DNA from: Paralithodes platypus | Lineage: Eukaryota; Arthropoda; Malacostraca; Decapoda; Lithodidae | Length of the DNA stretch: 64,000 nucleotides | Reading direction: 5' to 3' | Assembly: GCA_032716605.1 (NCBI GenBank) | Contig: CM064509.1 | Span: forward strand, 34,316,544 to 34,380,543 | Shown: positions 22,573-33,238 of the stretch, piece by piece | Layout: each line of letters starts with the position of its first letter | How positions within the stretch are numbered: position 1 is the stretch's first letter | Translations under genes and position numbers: made by a program | Notes under the pieces: generated by a model | Database searches by the model: none | Seen by the model: the letters and a program-made list of their open reading frames with translations, nothing else | What the model was told of the DNA's origin: nothing

Positions 22573-22790
22573 TTAACCCTTCAAGCATTAGGACGCGATT
22601 CCTCATTTTCTTCTGGTTATCATTATGAGATTGTATGCAGCTTAGGAAGGATCTCTAGATATCAAAGGGGTAAAAACTATCACAATTAATCAACAAAGTC
22701 ACACAATGTGTTCCTAAACTGAATATTAATCGTTTAATGATGACCAAAGTATGCTGAAGAATGCGTCCTCGTTTCCTGAAAGGGTTATAT
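22573..22790. mobile_element. TTAA-type MITE (A/G group)
   Basis: TTAA at 22573, 'cccttcaagcattaggacgc', 'gcagcttaggaaggatctct', 'aatcgtttaatgatgacca' and 'gctgaagaatgcgtcc'; right end 'cctgaaagggtta'. Same architecture as 13340 and 46330. Confidence 0.7.
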
Positions 22791-22817
22791 CGGAAGCTGG
22801 TAGAATAGAATTGCATA

Positions 22818-23202
22818 TTAAGGGAGCCCACCTCGCATGTTTTCTCTTTCTCTCCCTCTCTCTTTGGCTTGTATCGATTCGGCCCCATTCAGCCTACTGT
22901 TTTAAGAAGTTTACCTCCATCCAGGTGTCAATATTTTCCTGGCGAGCGGTAGCGAGCAGCATATATATATATTTTTGTTTTGACAGCAAGCTAAATTTGT
23001 ACATTTTTCGATAGAAAAATTACTCCGGCGAAGCCGGATTTCTCCATACAATACTGGCTCGCTATCGCTCGCCAGGAAGAAATCGACACCTGGATGGGGA
23101 TAAACGTCTTAAAACAGTTGGCTGAATGGGGCCGAATGGATACAAGCCAAGGAAAGAGAGAAAAGGAGAGAAAGGTAAAAACAAGCCGGTGACCCCCCTT
23201 AA
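22818..23202. mobile_element. Family C foldback element, complete
   Basis: TTAA at 22818 and 23199. Termini 'ttaagggagcccacctcgc' and 'gccggtgaccccccttaa'. Arms and core as in the other copies, but one base is lost in the left GCGAGC motif ('ggcgagcggtagcgagcagc'). 385 bp. Confidence 0.88.
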
Positions 23203-23261
23203 AACTGTCCCAGATATTGACTGTGTCGCTCCCCCATAGAAATGTAAGAGTAATGGAATAT

Positions 23262-24055
23262 TCAGTGTCCAGTGTGTACCTGAATATTCTGAAGGTGTGT
23301 GTGTGTGTGTACCTGAATATTCTGAAGGTGTGTGTGTGTGTGTACCTGAATATTCTGAAGGTGTGTGTGTGTGTGTGTGTACCTGAATATTCTGAAGGTG
23401 TGTGTGTGTGTGTGTACCTGAATATTCTGAAGGTGTGTGTGTGTGTGTGTACCTGAATATTCTGAAAGTGTGTGTGTGTGTGTACCTGAATATTCTGAAG
23501 GTGTGTGTGTGTGTGTGTGTACCTGCATATTCTGAAGGTGTGTGTGTGTACCTGAATATTCTGAAGGTGTGAGTGTGTGTGTGTACCTGAATATTCTGAA
23601 GGTGTGTGTGTGTGTGTGTAAATATTCTGATGTGTGTATGTGGCTGAATGTTATGAATGTGTGTGTCTGTGTTTGTGATTGTTCCGAAGTGTTCGTGTGT
23701 GTTCCTGAATATTCTGAAGGTGTGTGTGTGTGTGTGTTGCTGAATATTCTGAAGGTGTGTGTTTGTGTGTGTTGCTGAATATTCTGAAGATGTGTGTGTG
23801 TTCCTGAATATTCTGAAGGTGTGTGTGTGTGTTCCTGAATATTCTGAAGGTGTGTGTGTGTTGCTGAATATTCTGAAGGTGTGTGTGTGTTGCTGAATAT
23901 TCTGAAGGTGTGTGTGTGTTGCTGAATATTCTGAAGGTGTGTGTGTGTTGCTGAATATTCTGAAAGTGTGTGTGTGTGTGTTGCTGAATATTCTGAAGGT
24001 GTGTGTGTGTTGCTGAATATTCTGAAGGTGTGTGTGTTGCTAAATATTCTGAAGG
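23262..24055. repeat. TG-rich minisatellite, left part (split by LINE)
   Basis: Units of about 25-40 bp: 'ctgaatattctgaaggtgtg' plus a (TG)n of variable length. The two or three bases before 'ctgaatatt' change along the array: 'tac' at the left (23262-23600), 'ttc', then 'ttg' next to the LINE. 23620-23700 is degenerate. The 272-codon minus frame (His-Thr, Phe-Arg-Ile-Phe) is the repeat itself. Confidence 0.95.
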
Positions 24056-24275
24056 TACAAAGGAGTACAAAGGAAATCAAGCAACAACAGATCTAGTGAC
24101 CCTTCTAGGTTGCTTGTCCTCCAAAACACTGAGGATCAAGTGTCCAAACAGTGGTTTAGAGTGGGTAAGGGAACATTGGAAAGGGAATTACTGCCCTGGA
24201 ACTAATGCCCGTGGCAGGATTAGGAAGTTAGTAGGGGACAGATGGGTTAGTAACTGAGGGGGGGATAAAATAAAG
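24056..24275 (-). other. 3' UTR and decamer terminus of the CR1-type LINE
   Basis: 220 bases after the ORF2 stop. The same sequence occurs inverted at 20232-20440, and the terminus again in decayed form at 39671-39697. All three end in two copies of a CTTTGTACTC-like decamer, the presumed template for target-primed reverse transcription. Confidence 0.85.
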
Positions 24276-27158
24276 TTATTCATTTACAAACGCAGTTAGT
24301 CGCGGGTTTGAAGCGAGATATTTGTCTAGGCGGAGTTTAAATGAATCAACGGTGCTGCAGTCTATAACGTTTCGGGGAAGCCCATTCCACAAGTTGACAA
24401 CTCGATTGAAGAAGAAATTCTTAGATTCGTGTGAGTTAAAAGATTTACCAATAATTTTGCAACCGTTTCCCCGCGTGTAATTAGATTGGTCGATAGTGAA
24501 GTACTTACTAGAGTTCATATTGTCGATGCCTTTGATGATTTTGAACACTTGAATTAAGTCACCTCTTAATCTGCGCTGGGTTAAAGGAAATAGATTTAAT
24601 TCTCTAAGACGCTCTTCGTATGGTTTGTTCTTTAGGCTAGGTATCATTTTGGTAACTCTACGTTGAACTCGTTCTAGCTTGTTTATATCTTTTTGGTAAT
24701 AAGGGCACCAGGATTGAACGCAGTATTCCAGAAGAGGGCGGACTAAGGAATTGTAAAGGGTTAGGATAACTTCTTTGGATTTATGCTCAAATGACCTGCC
24801 TATAAAGCCAATTATTTTGTTTGCCTTCTTAACAACTTCTGAACATTGTTGACTCGGTTTTAGGTTACTCGATATTGTTACTACTCCCAGATCGGTTTCT
24901 CTGTTTACATTCTTAAGCTGAGTGCCATTCACCGAATAGTTTGCTTTCTCATTTAGGTATCCGATATGTAGTACTTTACATTTATCCGCATTGAAACTCA
25001 TTTGCCAAATTTGGGCCCAACATGACAATTTATCTAGATTGTGTTGCATATCGTCAACTTGTTCTTTTGAGAGTACGCTATTTGCAATTTTTGTATCGTC
25101 AGCAAATTTTGAGATTGTACAGGTGAGGCCCTCATCTATGTCGTTGATGTAAATTAGAAAGAGAATTGGTCCTAGTACCGATCCCTGGGGTACCCCGCTA
25201 CTTACATTGGTCCATTTAGATGCCTTACCGTTTATGACTACTCTTTGCTTTCTGTCGCTGAGCCAATTTTCTATCCATTTCAACACACCGTCTTGTATTC
25301 CATGCGCTTTTAGTTTTAGCAGTAAACGTTTGTGGGGAACTTTGTCAAAGGCCTTTTGAAAATCAAGGTATATAATATCTACAGCTTTACTCTCATCGTA
25401 GAGGTTGAGGATATCGTGGAAGAAGTCTAAGAGGTTTGTTAAACAGGAACGTTTTTTACGAAAGCCGTGTTGAGTATCTTTAAGTATGTTATTTTCCTCT
25501 AAGTGATTTACGAGTCTGTCTCGTATGACCGTTTCTAGCATTTTACATACAACTGAGGTTAAGCTAATTGGACGATAGTTACTGGGTAGGGATTTGCTGC
25601 CTTTTTTGAATATCGGTGTTACGTTGGCTAGCTTCCACTGATCAGGCATAGTTCCAGACTGCAAGGATTTATTGAAAAGTAATGTCAGTGGTTTGGAGAG
25701 CTCATCCTTAGCTTCCTTCAGAACTCTAGGTGAGATTGTATCAGGTCCAGGCGTTTTATTTACCTTGAGTTTATCTAAACAATTCAATACTTCTCTCTCT
25801 GTAACGGTGATATTGCTTAGAACATCTGAATTATCAATCTGAATCGGCGATGGTGTAGGGATATCACTGAGGTCTTCTGTTGTAAAAACTGATGCAAAGA
25901 AGGTATTGAGGGCATTACTCATTTGTACTTCGTCTTTGGTGTATTCTCCATTTTCATCGACTAACGGTCCAACAGTTGAAGTAACTACTTTTTTCTTTCT
26001 GATATAACTATAGAATTCTTTCGGGTTTGTTTTACTTTGATTCGCAATATGTAACTCTAAGGTCTTTTTACTTTGCTTAATTAACTTTTTGGCTTTGCGT
26101 CGTAGCTCTACAAATTTCACCCGTTCTTCGTCATTTTGTGAGGATTTTAATCTATCATTAGCAAATTTTTTAGCAAGCAGGCAGTTTGAAATATCTTTAT
26201 TCCACCATTTGGGCTTATTATTATGGCCTGGACGCCGTATTTTCGATGGTATTCAGTCTTGCACTGCCTTTAGGTAAGTGGTTTCGAATAACTTCCAAGA
26301 TGTATTTATGTCATTATTGTTAATTAAAAAGCTCCAGTCAGTTTCTTTAAACATAGCTCTAAGTTTATGGAAGTTTGCTTTCTTGAAATTAGGGACTTTT
26401 TCGATGCTACTATTTGGTTCGTTACTAGTAAACTTTAAAGTGAAAGTTATCGTACGATGGTCGCTGTTACTGAATTCATCACCAACATTCAAATTCTCTA
26501 TTAATTCTTCTTTTGTTGCAAGTACAATGTCAAGAACGTTATTACCACGGGTCGGCGTTCGAACAAATTGATAAAGCGAACTCTCTTGCAAGTTCGTATA
26601 CAAGTCATTTCCGGAGTGTGAAGTAAGAGTATCGCCCCACTTGGTCACAGGTAAATTAAAGTCGCCAAAAATTACGGTATCTTGTGAGTTACTTACATCT
26701 GCAATTTGTTCATAAATTTCTCGGTCAGTTTGCACTGATTGAGCTGGAGGTCTGTATATTAATGCAAGTATTATTTTTGTACCTTTATTATTCTTTATTA
26801 GCACAAAAGATGCGTCGACGTTCACAATTTGAGGTTTTGACAAGAGGGTAGGTTTAAGACTTTCTTTGATATAAAGTAAAACGCCACCTCCATTTCTATT
26901 TATTCGGCTTTTCTCAAACATTACATAACCGGGAAGTGAATACTCTGCTAAAAAGTCTCTATCTTCTGTATTGAGCCAAGATTCTGTTATGCCAATCACA
27001 TCATAATTTTCTGTAAATACTAGCTCCTCTAAATCTGAAAATTTATTGCGTATGCTACGAGCGTTTGCATAGAAAACCTTTAAATTTTTTATTTTAGAAC
27101 TCGCGGAACGCTCTTTAATAATATTTTTGGTTCTTGTCGGATCTACATTTATGTTCAT
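24276..27158 (-). pseudogene. LINE ORF2: AP endonuclease plus reverse transcriptase, one in-frame stop
   Basis: 961 codons including the final stop, open except for one TGA at codon 302 (26253-26255). That stop could have arisen from CGA by CpG transition. The first Met is at 27158. The N-terminal part is an APE-type endonuclease: 'ANARSIRNKF' (Asn near 32), 'ITESWL' (Glu 59), 'GGGVLLYI', 'LIYRPPA', 'IFGDFNLP' (Asp 166, Asn 168) and 'SDH' (232-234). The RT follows: motif 'SNYRPISLTSV', motif A 'YLDFQKAFDKVPHK' (597-610, catalytic Asp 599), motif B 'SSGVPQGSVLGP' (653-664) and motif C 'FADD' (685-688). After it comes a C-terminal region with 'RPLLEYCVQSWCPYYQKD' and ending LTAFVNE. The enzyme would nick target DNA and copy LINE RNA in place. 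All catalytic residues I can locate are kept, so the copy is young but broken by the stop. Confidence 0.93.
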
Positions 27159-27241
27159 GGCTGTCCTCGGTCCTCGCTGTCTTCGGTCCTTATCGCTGGT
27201 GGTCCTCGGTTGCCTCTGTTTTTTTCTTGGCGTTGGATGAT

Positions 27242-27904
27242 TTATGTCACTGCTGCTTCTTCTCGGATGGCGTTTTTTGATCCATGGCTGCGGACTGCTT
27301 CGTGTAGGAGACGACCCATGCGTGCTGAACCCACAGGGTTTAGATGAGTGCCATCCTTGCGGAACAGAGTAGGCTGGTTGTAGAAGTTGTCCCAGAGGTT
27401 GATGAATTCAACTTCTTCCCTCAGACACAAATATTTTAGTCGGCTATTTGTGCTGAAGGCCTTGTCGTAGAATTTATCAGGTGCGTCGATCTTGGGGAGA
27501 ATGCCTGAGATGATGATATTCCTTGACTTGTTTTTGTAGTGCTGGATCATCTTGCGATATTTCTCCATCAACTCTTCGGATCTGGTGCGCATGACGTCAT
27601 TTGAACCAGCATGGATGACAAAAAGGGTATTTTCATTTGCATCCTTTGTGGTATCTTCGAAGGCTTCCACAACGTCGTCCAGTCCAGCTCCTGGGATGCA
27701 AAATCTTTTTCGTTGATTTGGGACTCTGTCGCAGAACTCTTCGACCTGTCCTCGTAGGATGGAATCCCCAACGAGCCTGGTCTCTTCTGGTTCGTCTTCC
27801 ATCTCTACCAATATCTCAAATCTGTTTGATATTGTGACTGGTAGATGACACCTTTTCTGCGTTGGCCGTGCACCGTTCCTCACTGGTGTAGATCCGGAAA
27901 CTTG
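27242..27904 (-). CDS. LINE ORF1 remnant with SGNH-hydrolase (esterase) domain, 5'-truncated
   Basis: The frame stays open from the minisatellite junction to the stop at 27242. There is no upstream ATG in it: codon 1 of the 213-codon version is GTG at 27883, and the first in-frame ATG lies 27 codons further on ('VEMEDEPEE'). SGNH family blocks are all visible: block I 'RLVGDSILRGQ' (nucleophile Ser 41), block III 'HAGSNDV' (Gly 93 to Asn 95), block V 'DGTHLNPVG' (Asp 177, His 180). Such an esterase-like domain is known from ORF1 of CR1-type LINEs, where it is thought to help the RNP associate with membranes or RNA; its exact role is unsettled. The N-terminal part expected in full-length ORF1 is missing, so I read this as a truncated start. 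Confidence 0.85.
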   Translation of the reverse strand, partial: QVSGSTPVRNGARPTQKRCHLPVTISNRFEILVEMEDEPEETRLVGDSILRGQVEEFCDRVPNQRKRFCIPGAGLDDVVEAFEDTTKDANENTLFVIHAGSNDVMRTRSEELMEKYRKMIQHYKNKSRNIIISGILPKIDAPDKFYDKAFSTNSRLKYLCLREEVEFINLWDNFYNQPTLFRKDGTHLNPVGSARMGRLLHEAVRSHGSKNAIREEAAVT

Positions 27905-28843
27905 TGGTGTGTGTGTGTGTTTCTGAATATTCTGAAGGTGTGTGTGTGTGTGTGTTGCTGAATATTCTGAAGGTGTGTGTGTGTTGCTGAATATTCTGAA
28001 GGTGTGTGTGTGTTGCTGAATATTCTGAAGGTGTGTGTGTGTGTGTGTGTGTTGCTGAATATTCTGAAGGTGTGTGTGTGTGTTGCTGAATATTCTGAAG
28101 GTGTGTGTGTTCCTGAATATTCTGAAGGTGTGTGTGTGTTGCTGAATATTCTGAAGGTGTGTGTGTGTTGCTGAATATTCTGAAGGTGTGTGTGTTGCTG
28201 AATATTCTGAAGGTGTGTGTGTGTGTGTTGCTGAATATTCTGAAGGTGTGTGTGTTCCTGAATATTCTGAAGGTGTGTGTGTTCCTGAATATTATGAAGT
28301 GTGTGTGTGTTGCTAAATATTCTGAAGGTGTGTGTGTGTGTTGCTGAATATTCTGAAGGTGTGTGTGTGTTGCTGAATATTCTGAAGGTGTGTGTGTGTG
28401 TTGCTGAATATTCTGAAGGTGTGTGTGTGTTCCTGAATATTCTGAAGGTGTGTGTGTGTGTTGCTGAATATTCTGAAGGTGTGTGTGTGTTCCTGAACAT
28501 TCTGAAGGTGTGTGTGTGTGTTCCTGAATATTCTGAAGGTGTGTGTGTGTGTGTGTTGCTGAATATTCTGAAGGTGTGTGTGTGTTTCTGAATATTCTGA
28601 AGGTGTGTGTGTGTGTGTTGCTGAATATTCTGAAGGTGTGTGTGTGTTGCTGAATATTCTGAAGGTGTGTGTGTGTGTGTTGCTGAATATTCTGAAGGTG
28701 TGTGTGTGTGTGTGTGTTGCTGAATATTCTGAAGGTGTGTGTGTGTGTTGCTGAATATTCTGAAGGTGTGTGTGTGTTGCTGAATATTCTGAAGGTGTGT
28801 GTGTTGCTGAATATTATGAAGGTGTGTGTGTGCGTGTGTGTGT
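27905..28843. repeat. TG-rich minisatellite, right part
   Basis: Continuation of the array at 23262-24055: about 33 units of 'gctgaatattctgaaggtgt' with variable (TG)n, and 'ttcctg' or 'tttctg' variants. A few units read 'attatgaag' (28286 and 28806). The SINE interrupts it at 28845. Confidence 0.95.
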
Positions 28844-28844
<1 letters not shown>

Positions 28845-28887
<43 letters not shown>

Positions 28888-29200
28888 TAATCGGTTTATT
28901 TCAAGCCGGCAGCCAATGGGGCTGAAAATATACAGACTTACCGGTAACCTAGATCTTATCCTAAGGGATCAACATACTGATCATGGCTGCTAATGAGAGC
29001 GCCTACATATACCTCCGAGGGAGTAGGACGTGGGCAGGAGATGTTGTGGGGCCCCCCGAGACGGTCCGTCCAGACCTTGCCTTCACGGCCAGAGAAAGTT
29101 TTTGAGAGAACTTCCCCTGCCGGCGCGTGGGATCGAACCCCGGACACCAGAGCTAGCGCTCCCAATACAGAGTACTAAGTGCGCTCGGCCACCGTGACCG
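28845..29200 (-). mobile_element. tRNA(Ser/Leu)-derived SINE with (ATT)n tail
   Basis: Minus strand: the head at 29200-29113 has an A box 'ggtggccgagcgc' and a B box 'ggggttcgatccc' (29129-29139 on plus, inverted), as in type II tRNAs with a long variable arm (Ser/Leu). An unrelated body of about 230 bases follows, with 'ggccgtgaaggcaaggtctg' and 'gctgccggcttgaaataaac', then a terminal run of 13-14 ATT/TAA units (28845-28886). Head, body and tail sit in SINE order. Flanks are TG repeats on both sides, so no TSD can be read. As a transcription unit it would be pol III driven. Confidence 0.88.
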
Positions 29201-29545
<345 letters not shown>

Positions 29546-30035
29546 CAGCCACTAGACGAGATTGTGTGCGTGTGGAGGAGTACAAACAGAGGGACATATG
29601 GACATACAGGACATAGTGCAGGGCATCAGTTTTCAAGAATAGAACACTTGTTTTATGTTAACTTTTAACCTGAAATGACTTGTAAGATAAGTCTTCTCAT
29701 TGTGTTTGTCCATACTTAAAGTGATAAGCTTCCGGTGTATGGGAATTTAGGATATTTAATCGGCGTTTTTGTTTGGACTGAACATTGCGAATATAACACC
29801 CTTGTACTGAAGGGTTTAATTTCACGGATATTTTTCACAGGTCAACCGGGCGAGGAGTAGGACACAGGCCAGCGATATTATAAACTCCTTTCGGTATTCG
29901 AGGACACATATCTCACTTTATCCTAGATATCATTAGATCATTGTAGGAAGCTTATGTAGATACTGTGGTACTTAAAGGTGCATTATGATAGCTTGCACCC
30001 AGTTATTTAATCAAGCCGTTCTGAAGTGGCTAGTG
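29546..30035. other. Unassigned sequence
   Basis: No gene, RNA or repeat recognised. Confidence 0.4.
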
Positions 30036-30392
30036 GATGTTTTTTTGGTCTATTAATGTTTGTATTCATTTATTTCTTAGTTTCGTCGCTAGACCTCCAT
30101 CAAGCTTAGAAAAACACCCGCTGGACCACCCTTCAAGATAAGTTTTACAGTTTTCGGTAGAATAATGTCATGGCCGAAGGCCGGTACCCCTTAAAATTAA
30201 AGGTTTGCTATCGCTCGCCAGGGAAAAATCGACACCTAAATTGCACGAAAGGTCTTAAAATTGACAACGAAATGGGGCGAAAGGTGTTTAAATCGCCAAA
30301 CTAAGAGGCTGAACGTCATAAAATTTCAAAATTAATGGGTCTAAGCATGAGGGAGAAGGGGTCCCCAAAAAGCAACTACCTGCCCCTTAAGC
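30036..30392 (+). mobile_element. Family D element
   Basis: 'tcttagtttcgtcgctagac' 'ctccatcaagctt', 'ttttcggtagaataatgtca', 'tggccgaaggccggtacccc', 'ggtttgctatcgctcgccag', 'atcgacacctaaattgcacg', 'acaacgaaatggggcgaaag', 'cgccaaactaagaggctgaa', 'gcatgagggagaaggggtcc' and 'actacctgccccttaa'. The core is complete. Confidence 0.78.
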
Positions 30393-30552
30393 TGCGTAAA
30401 ATAACCTAAAGATACCCAAAAAGCGTCATGATGCTAATGTGGTTCAGAAAGAGAAAATCGACGTAAAAACATACAGCTTCAATTTTTGCATCTCACTGGT
30501 AATTTTTGGTAATAATATTGCGACCCAAAGATTATAACAGTAGTTCCTTAAG

Positions 30553-30665
30553 GGGAGATTTATATTTATTTATATATCTATTTATCATTATTTTGTTTAG
30601 TTTCCTCCCTATACCTCCATCAAGTTTAAAAAATGTCCCCTAGACAGTTTCGAAAATATATGTAT
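30553..30665 (+). mobile_element. Family D element, left end only
   Basis: TTAA then 'ggggagatttatatttattt', 'tttgtttagtttcctcccta', 'tacctccatcaagttta' and 'gtcccctagacagttt'. Breaks off before the core. Confidence 0.65.
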
Positions 30666-31194
30666 AAGAATTTATGACAGTGACTGTACAGTACATATAA
30701 AAGTACAAAAGCTGCGACATCAACCTCTATATTTATATTATGACTCATATGCTATAAAAGTAGTCTGGCGAAAACTGAAATACATTGACAAATAATTCTG
30801 GGATTGAAAAGTCTTACCACAAACATTCCATAACTCTCGTGTTTCTACAATAAACACCTTTTTAATATGCGTGGGTTTAGTTTTCCGAAGCAACCATGAT
30901 AAAGTTTTGTTCCCAGTTTACATCAAGCGAGGACAATAAAGTTGCCCACATAAGTTATGTTCCTCGTCGATATCCTGTATATGAAAGTATAATTAGTATG
31001 ATTGAATTGCGAGTGTGGTTTCTTTTAATTATCATTTGACTAGTCAGATGGGTTAATCTCTGCATAAGAAACTACACTCCTAATTCAGTCATGCGCATTA
31101 TATTTCCATAGGCCTATATAGGATCACGGAGAGGAACAGAACTTATGTGGGCAGCTGTACATTCTAGGACATAAATTGTGGTCTTAAGATTCGA
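30666..31194. other. Unassigned sequence
   Basis: AT-rich; no gene or repeat recognised. Confidence 0.4.
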
Positions 31195-32372
31195 GCTACC
31201 CGAATGTTATCGATCTTTGCATATCGAAAGCCTTTGATAGAGTCTGGCACAAGTCTTTAATTTCCACACTACCCTCCTTCGGTTTCTATCCCTCTATCTG
31301 TGCCTTTGTCTCTAATTTCCTTTCAGACCGCTCCATAGTTGCTGTTGTGGACGGCCATCGTTCACTTTCTCAACCTATCAATTCCGGTGTTGATATCCTC
31401 AACTGTACCTCTAGTCTTATCCACTCATATGCTGATGACTCTACCTTACACTATTCAACTAGTTTATCACATCAGCCCAGCATGCAAGCACTCCAAAACA
31501 AATGTAGTGAGGCCACAGAATGCCTATCTTCTGATCTTTCAATTGTTTCTGATTGGGGCAGAGAAAATCTTGTTAGTTTCAACGCCTCCAAGATCCAGTT
31601 TCTCCCTCTATCTCTCCATCACAATCTTCCACAAGACTATCAACTATTCTTTAACAATACACAACTCAACTCTTCATCTTCTCTCAACATTATATGTGTT
31701 TCTTTTTCATCTAAGCTTTCTTGGAAAGATTATATTACCACTCTTGCTAAAACAGCTTCCCAAAAGTTGGGTGTGCTCAACCATCTCTGTGGGTTCCTCA
31801 CCCCCGCACAGCTTCTTGCTCTGTACTGGGGCACAGTGCCCCCCTGTATTGAGTATTGTTCACATGTGTGAGGAGGATCCACCCATACCACACTGCTCGA
31901 ACGATTAGAATCAAAAGCATTTCGCCTCATCAACTCGCTTAATCTTACTAGTTCCCTACAAGCTCTTTCTACACGCCGCAATGTTGCATCTTTTTCACTC
32001 TTCTATCGCTATTACAACAGTGTTCTTCAGAGCTCTCTCAGTGTATACCCCCTCCTTTGCAGCGAGTGCGAGACACCCGCCTTTCAACACAGTCCCACTC
32101 CTATTCTGTCCAGCTCTCCAACCCAAGAATTGGCAAATTTTCTGTATTTCTGCTACGCAACAAGTGAACTCTGGAACTCTCTCCCTCAATCAATCTTTCC
32201 TTCATCCTATGACTTAGACTGCTTTAAACTTTGTGTGTCCAGGCATTTTGACTCCAACTTCCCTTGAATTTGGCTCTGTCACTCTTTTTACTTTGGAGGG
32301 AACACTCGTTACAAGCAACCTGCCTTTTGTCTCTTCCATGCATATAGAAAACATAAAATAATAATATCTACC
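31195..32372 (+). pseudogene. Jockey-like LINE, RT-domain relic (copy J2)
   Basis: Relic of the same LINE lineage as 11773-12640, but starting further upstream, within the RT palm. Motif A survives as 'IDLCISKAFDRVWHK', with a Cys where the catalytic Asp of LDISKAFD is expected. 'SDRSIVAVVDGHRSLSQPI' follows. Then 'NSGV' joins directly to a short stretch before 'SYADDSTLHYST', so motif B (PQGSVLSP in the family) is deleted while motif C (YADD) is kept. The open part 31347-31871 carries 'WGRENLVSFNASKIQFL' and 'TLAKTASQKLGVLNHLCGF', and ends at a stop within 'CIEYCSHV'. Homology goes on past the stop ('THTTLLERLESKAFRLI') to about 32215. The 3' UTR (about 32220-32372) ends with A-rich 'gaaaacataaaataat'. 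Inactive on three counts. Confidence 0.85.
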
Positions 32373-32561
32373 GGTACCTCATATCTTTCAATTTGGAGGT
32401 TCATTGTGCTTTTCAAGGGTTCACATTATACCAGGATGTATGTCTCAGAATGTAGGTGAGTGGGGACTTTTGCGGGAGGCTGTACAAGAGAGACCGTTGG
32501 GTATGGGCGGTTGTTGCATATACAGTACCAATACGTTATCCTGTTGACTCCCTCTCTCTGC

Positions 32562-32593
<32 letters not shown>

Positions 32594-32832
32594 CATGCTT
32601 GTTAGTTTGTATGACTGTTTGTCAATGTGTGTGTATGACTGTGTGTCAATGTGTGTGTATGTATGTGTGTAAGCACATGCTTGTTAGTTAGTGTGTGTAT
32701 GTTTGCTAGTGTGCAGTTATGTGTTTGTCTGTTATATTATTTTCCCTCTGTGTATATGACTGTGTGTGCAATCAGGATACAAAGCAGTTATCCATCTATG
32801 CAGTTATTCATACTTACAGATAGTCTACCTTA

Positions 32833-32864
<32 letters not shown>

Positions 32865-33238
32865 TATATATACTGTATATATATATACGGAGATAATTAT
32901 ATAAAAAAGGTTTGCATAATGGACCATTATCAGATAACACAACAGTTTAATCAACGTAACTTTTCAATATGTTCTGATGCTCCTGTATAGAGAGCTAATC
33001 CTCCTTAATGGGCGAGAGAGGAACTGGAAAGATTACTCTCGGATTAATCACCTAGATGGACTATATTATTTCCTTGTAGGCCTACTACTGCTGTTGAACA
33101 ATTCGAAAGAGGGGTTCATTATACTAGTAAATAGGCCTATATAGCGTTCGTAAATATTAACGACAGCCAAAAAGTAAATTATGTAACATAAGTAATATTG
33201 ACTGAAATTACGTATGATATTGGAAGGAAAATGAAATA
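32373..33238. other. GT-rich and AT-rich stretch without genes
   Basis: 32560-32740 is GT-rich with 'tgtgtgtatgactgtgtgtc' units. (AT)n lies at 32833-32872. 32900-33238 is unassigned; the first TAGGCCTA-type words of the window appear in this region. Confidence 0.5.

Larger units (their letters stand above)
24056..27904 (-). mobile_element. CR1-clade LINE, nearly full length, inserted in a minisatellite
   Basis: A non-LTR retrotransposon copy of about 3.85 kb. From its 5' side (high coordinates): a 5'-truncated ORF1 with an SGNH esterase domain, an 83-base spacer, ORF2 with endonuclease and reverse transcriptase, and a 220-base 3' UTR ending not in poly-A but in a repeated decamer (24056-24078, minus strand 'tcctttgtactcctttgtac'). 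Short tandem 3' repeats, an esterase ORF1 and the RT sequence all fit the CR1 clade. Both flanks are the same minisatellite (23262-24055; 27905-28843), so the insertion site is certain to within a few bases, but a TSD cannot be told from the array. One in-frame stop in ORF2 and the absent 5' UTR make this copy non-autonomous. Confidence 0.93.

Noticed and set aside
23262..24080. 272-codon His/Thr frame on minus
   Set aside because: Is the TG minisatellite itself; the same peptide repeats appear in other frames.
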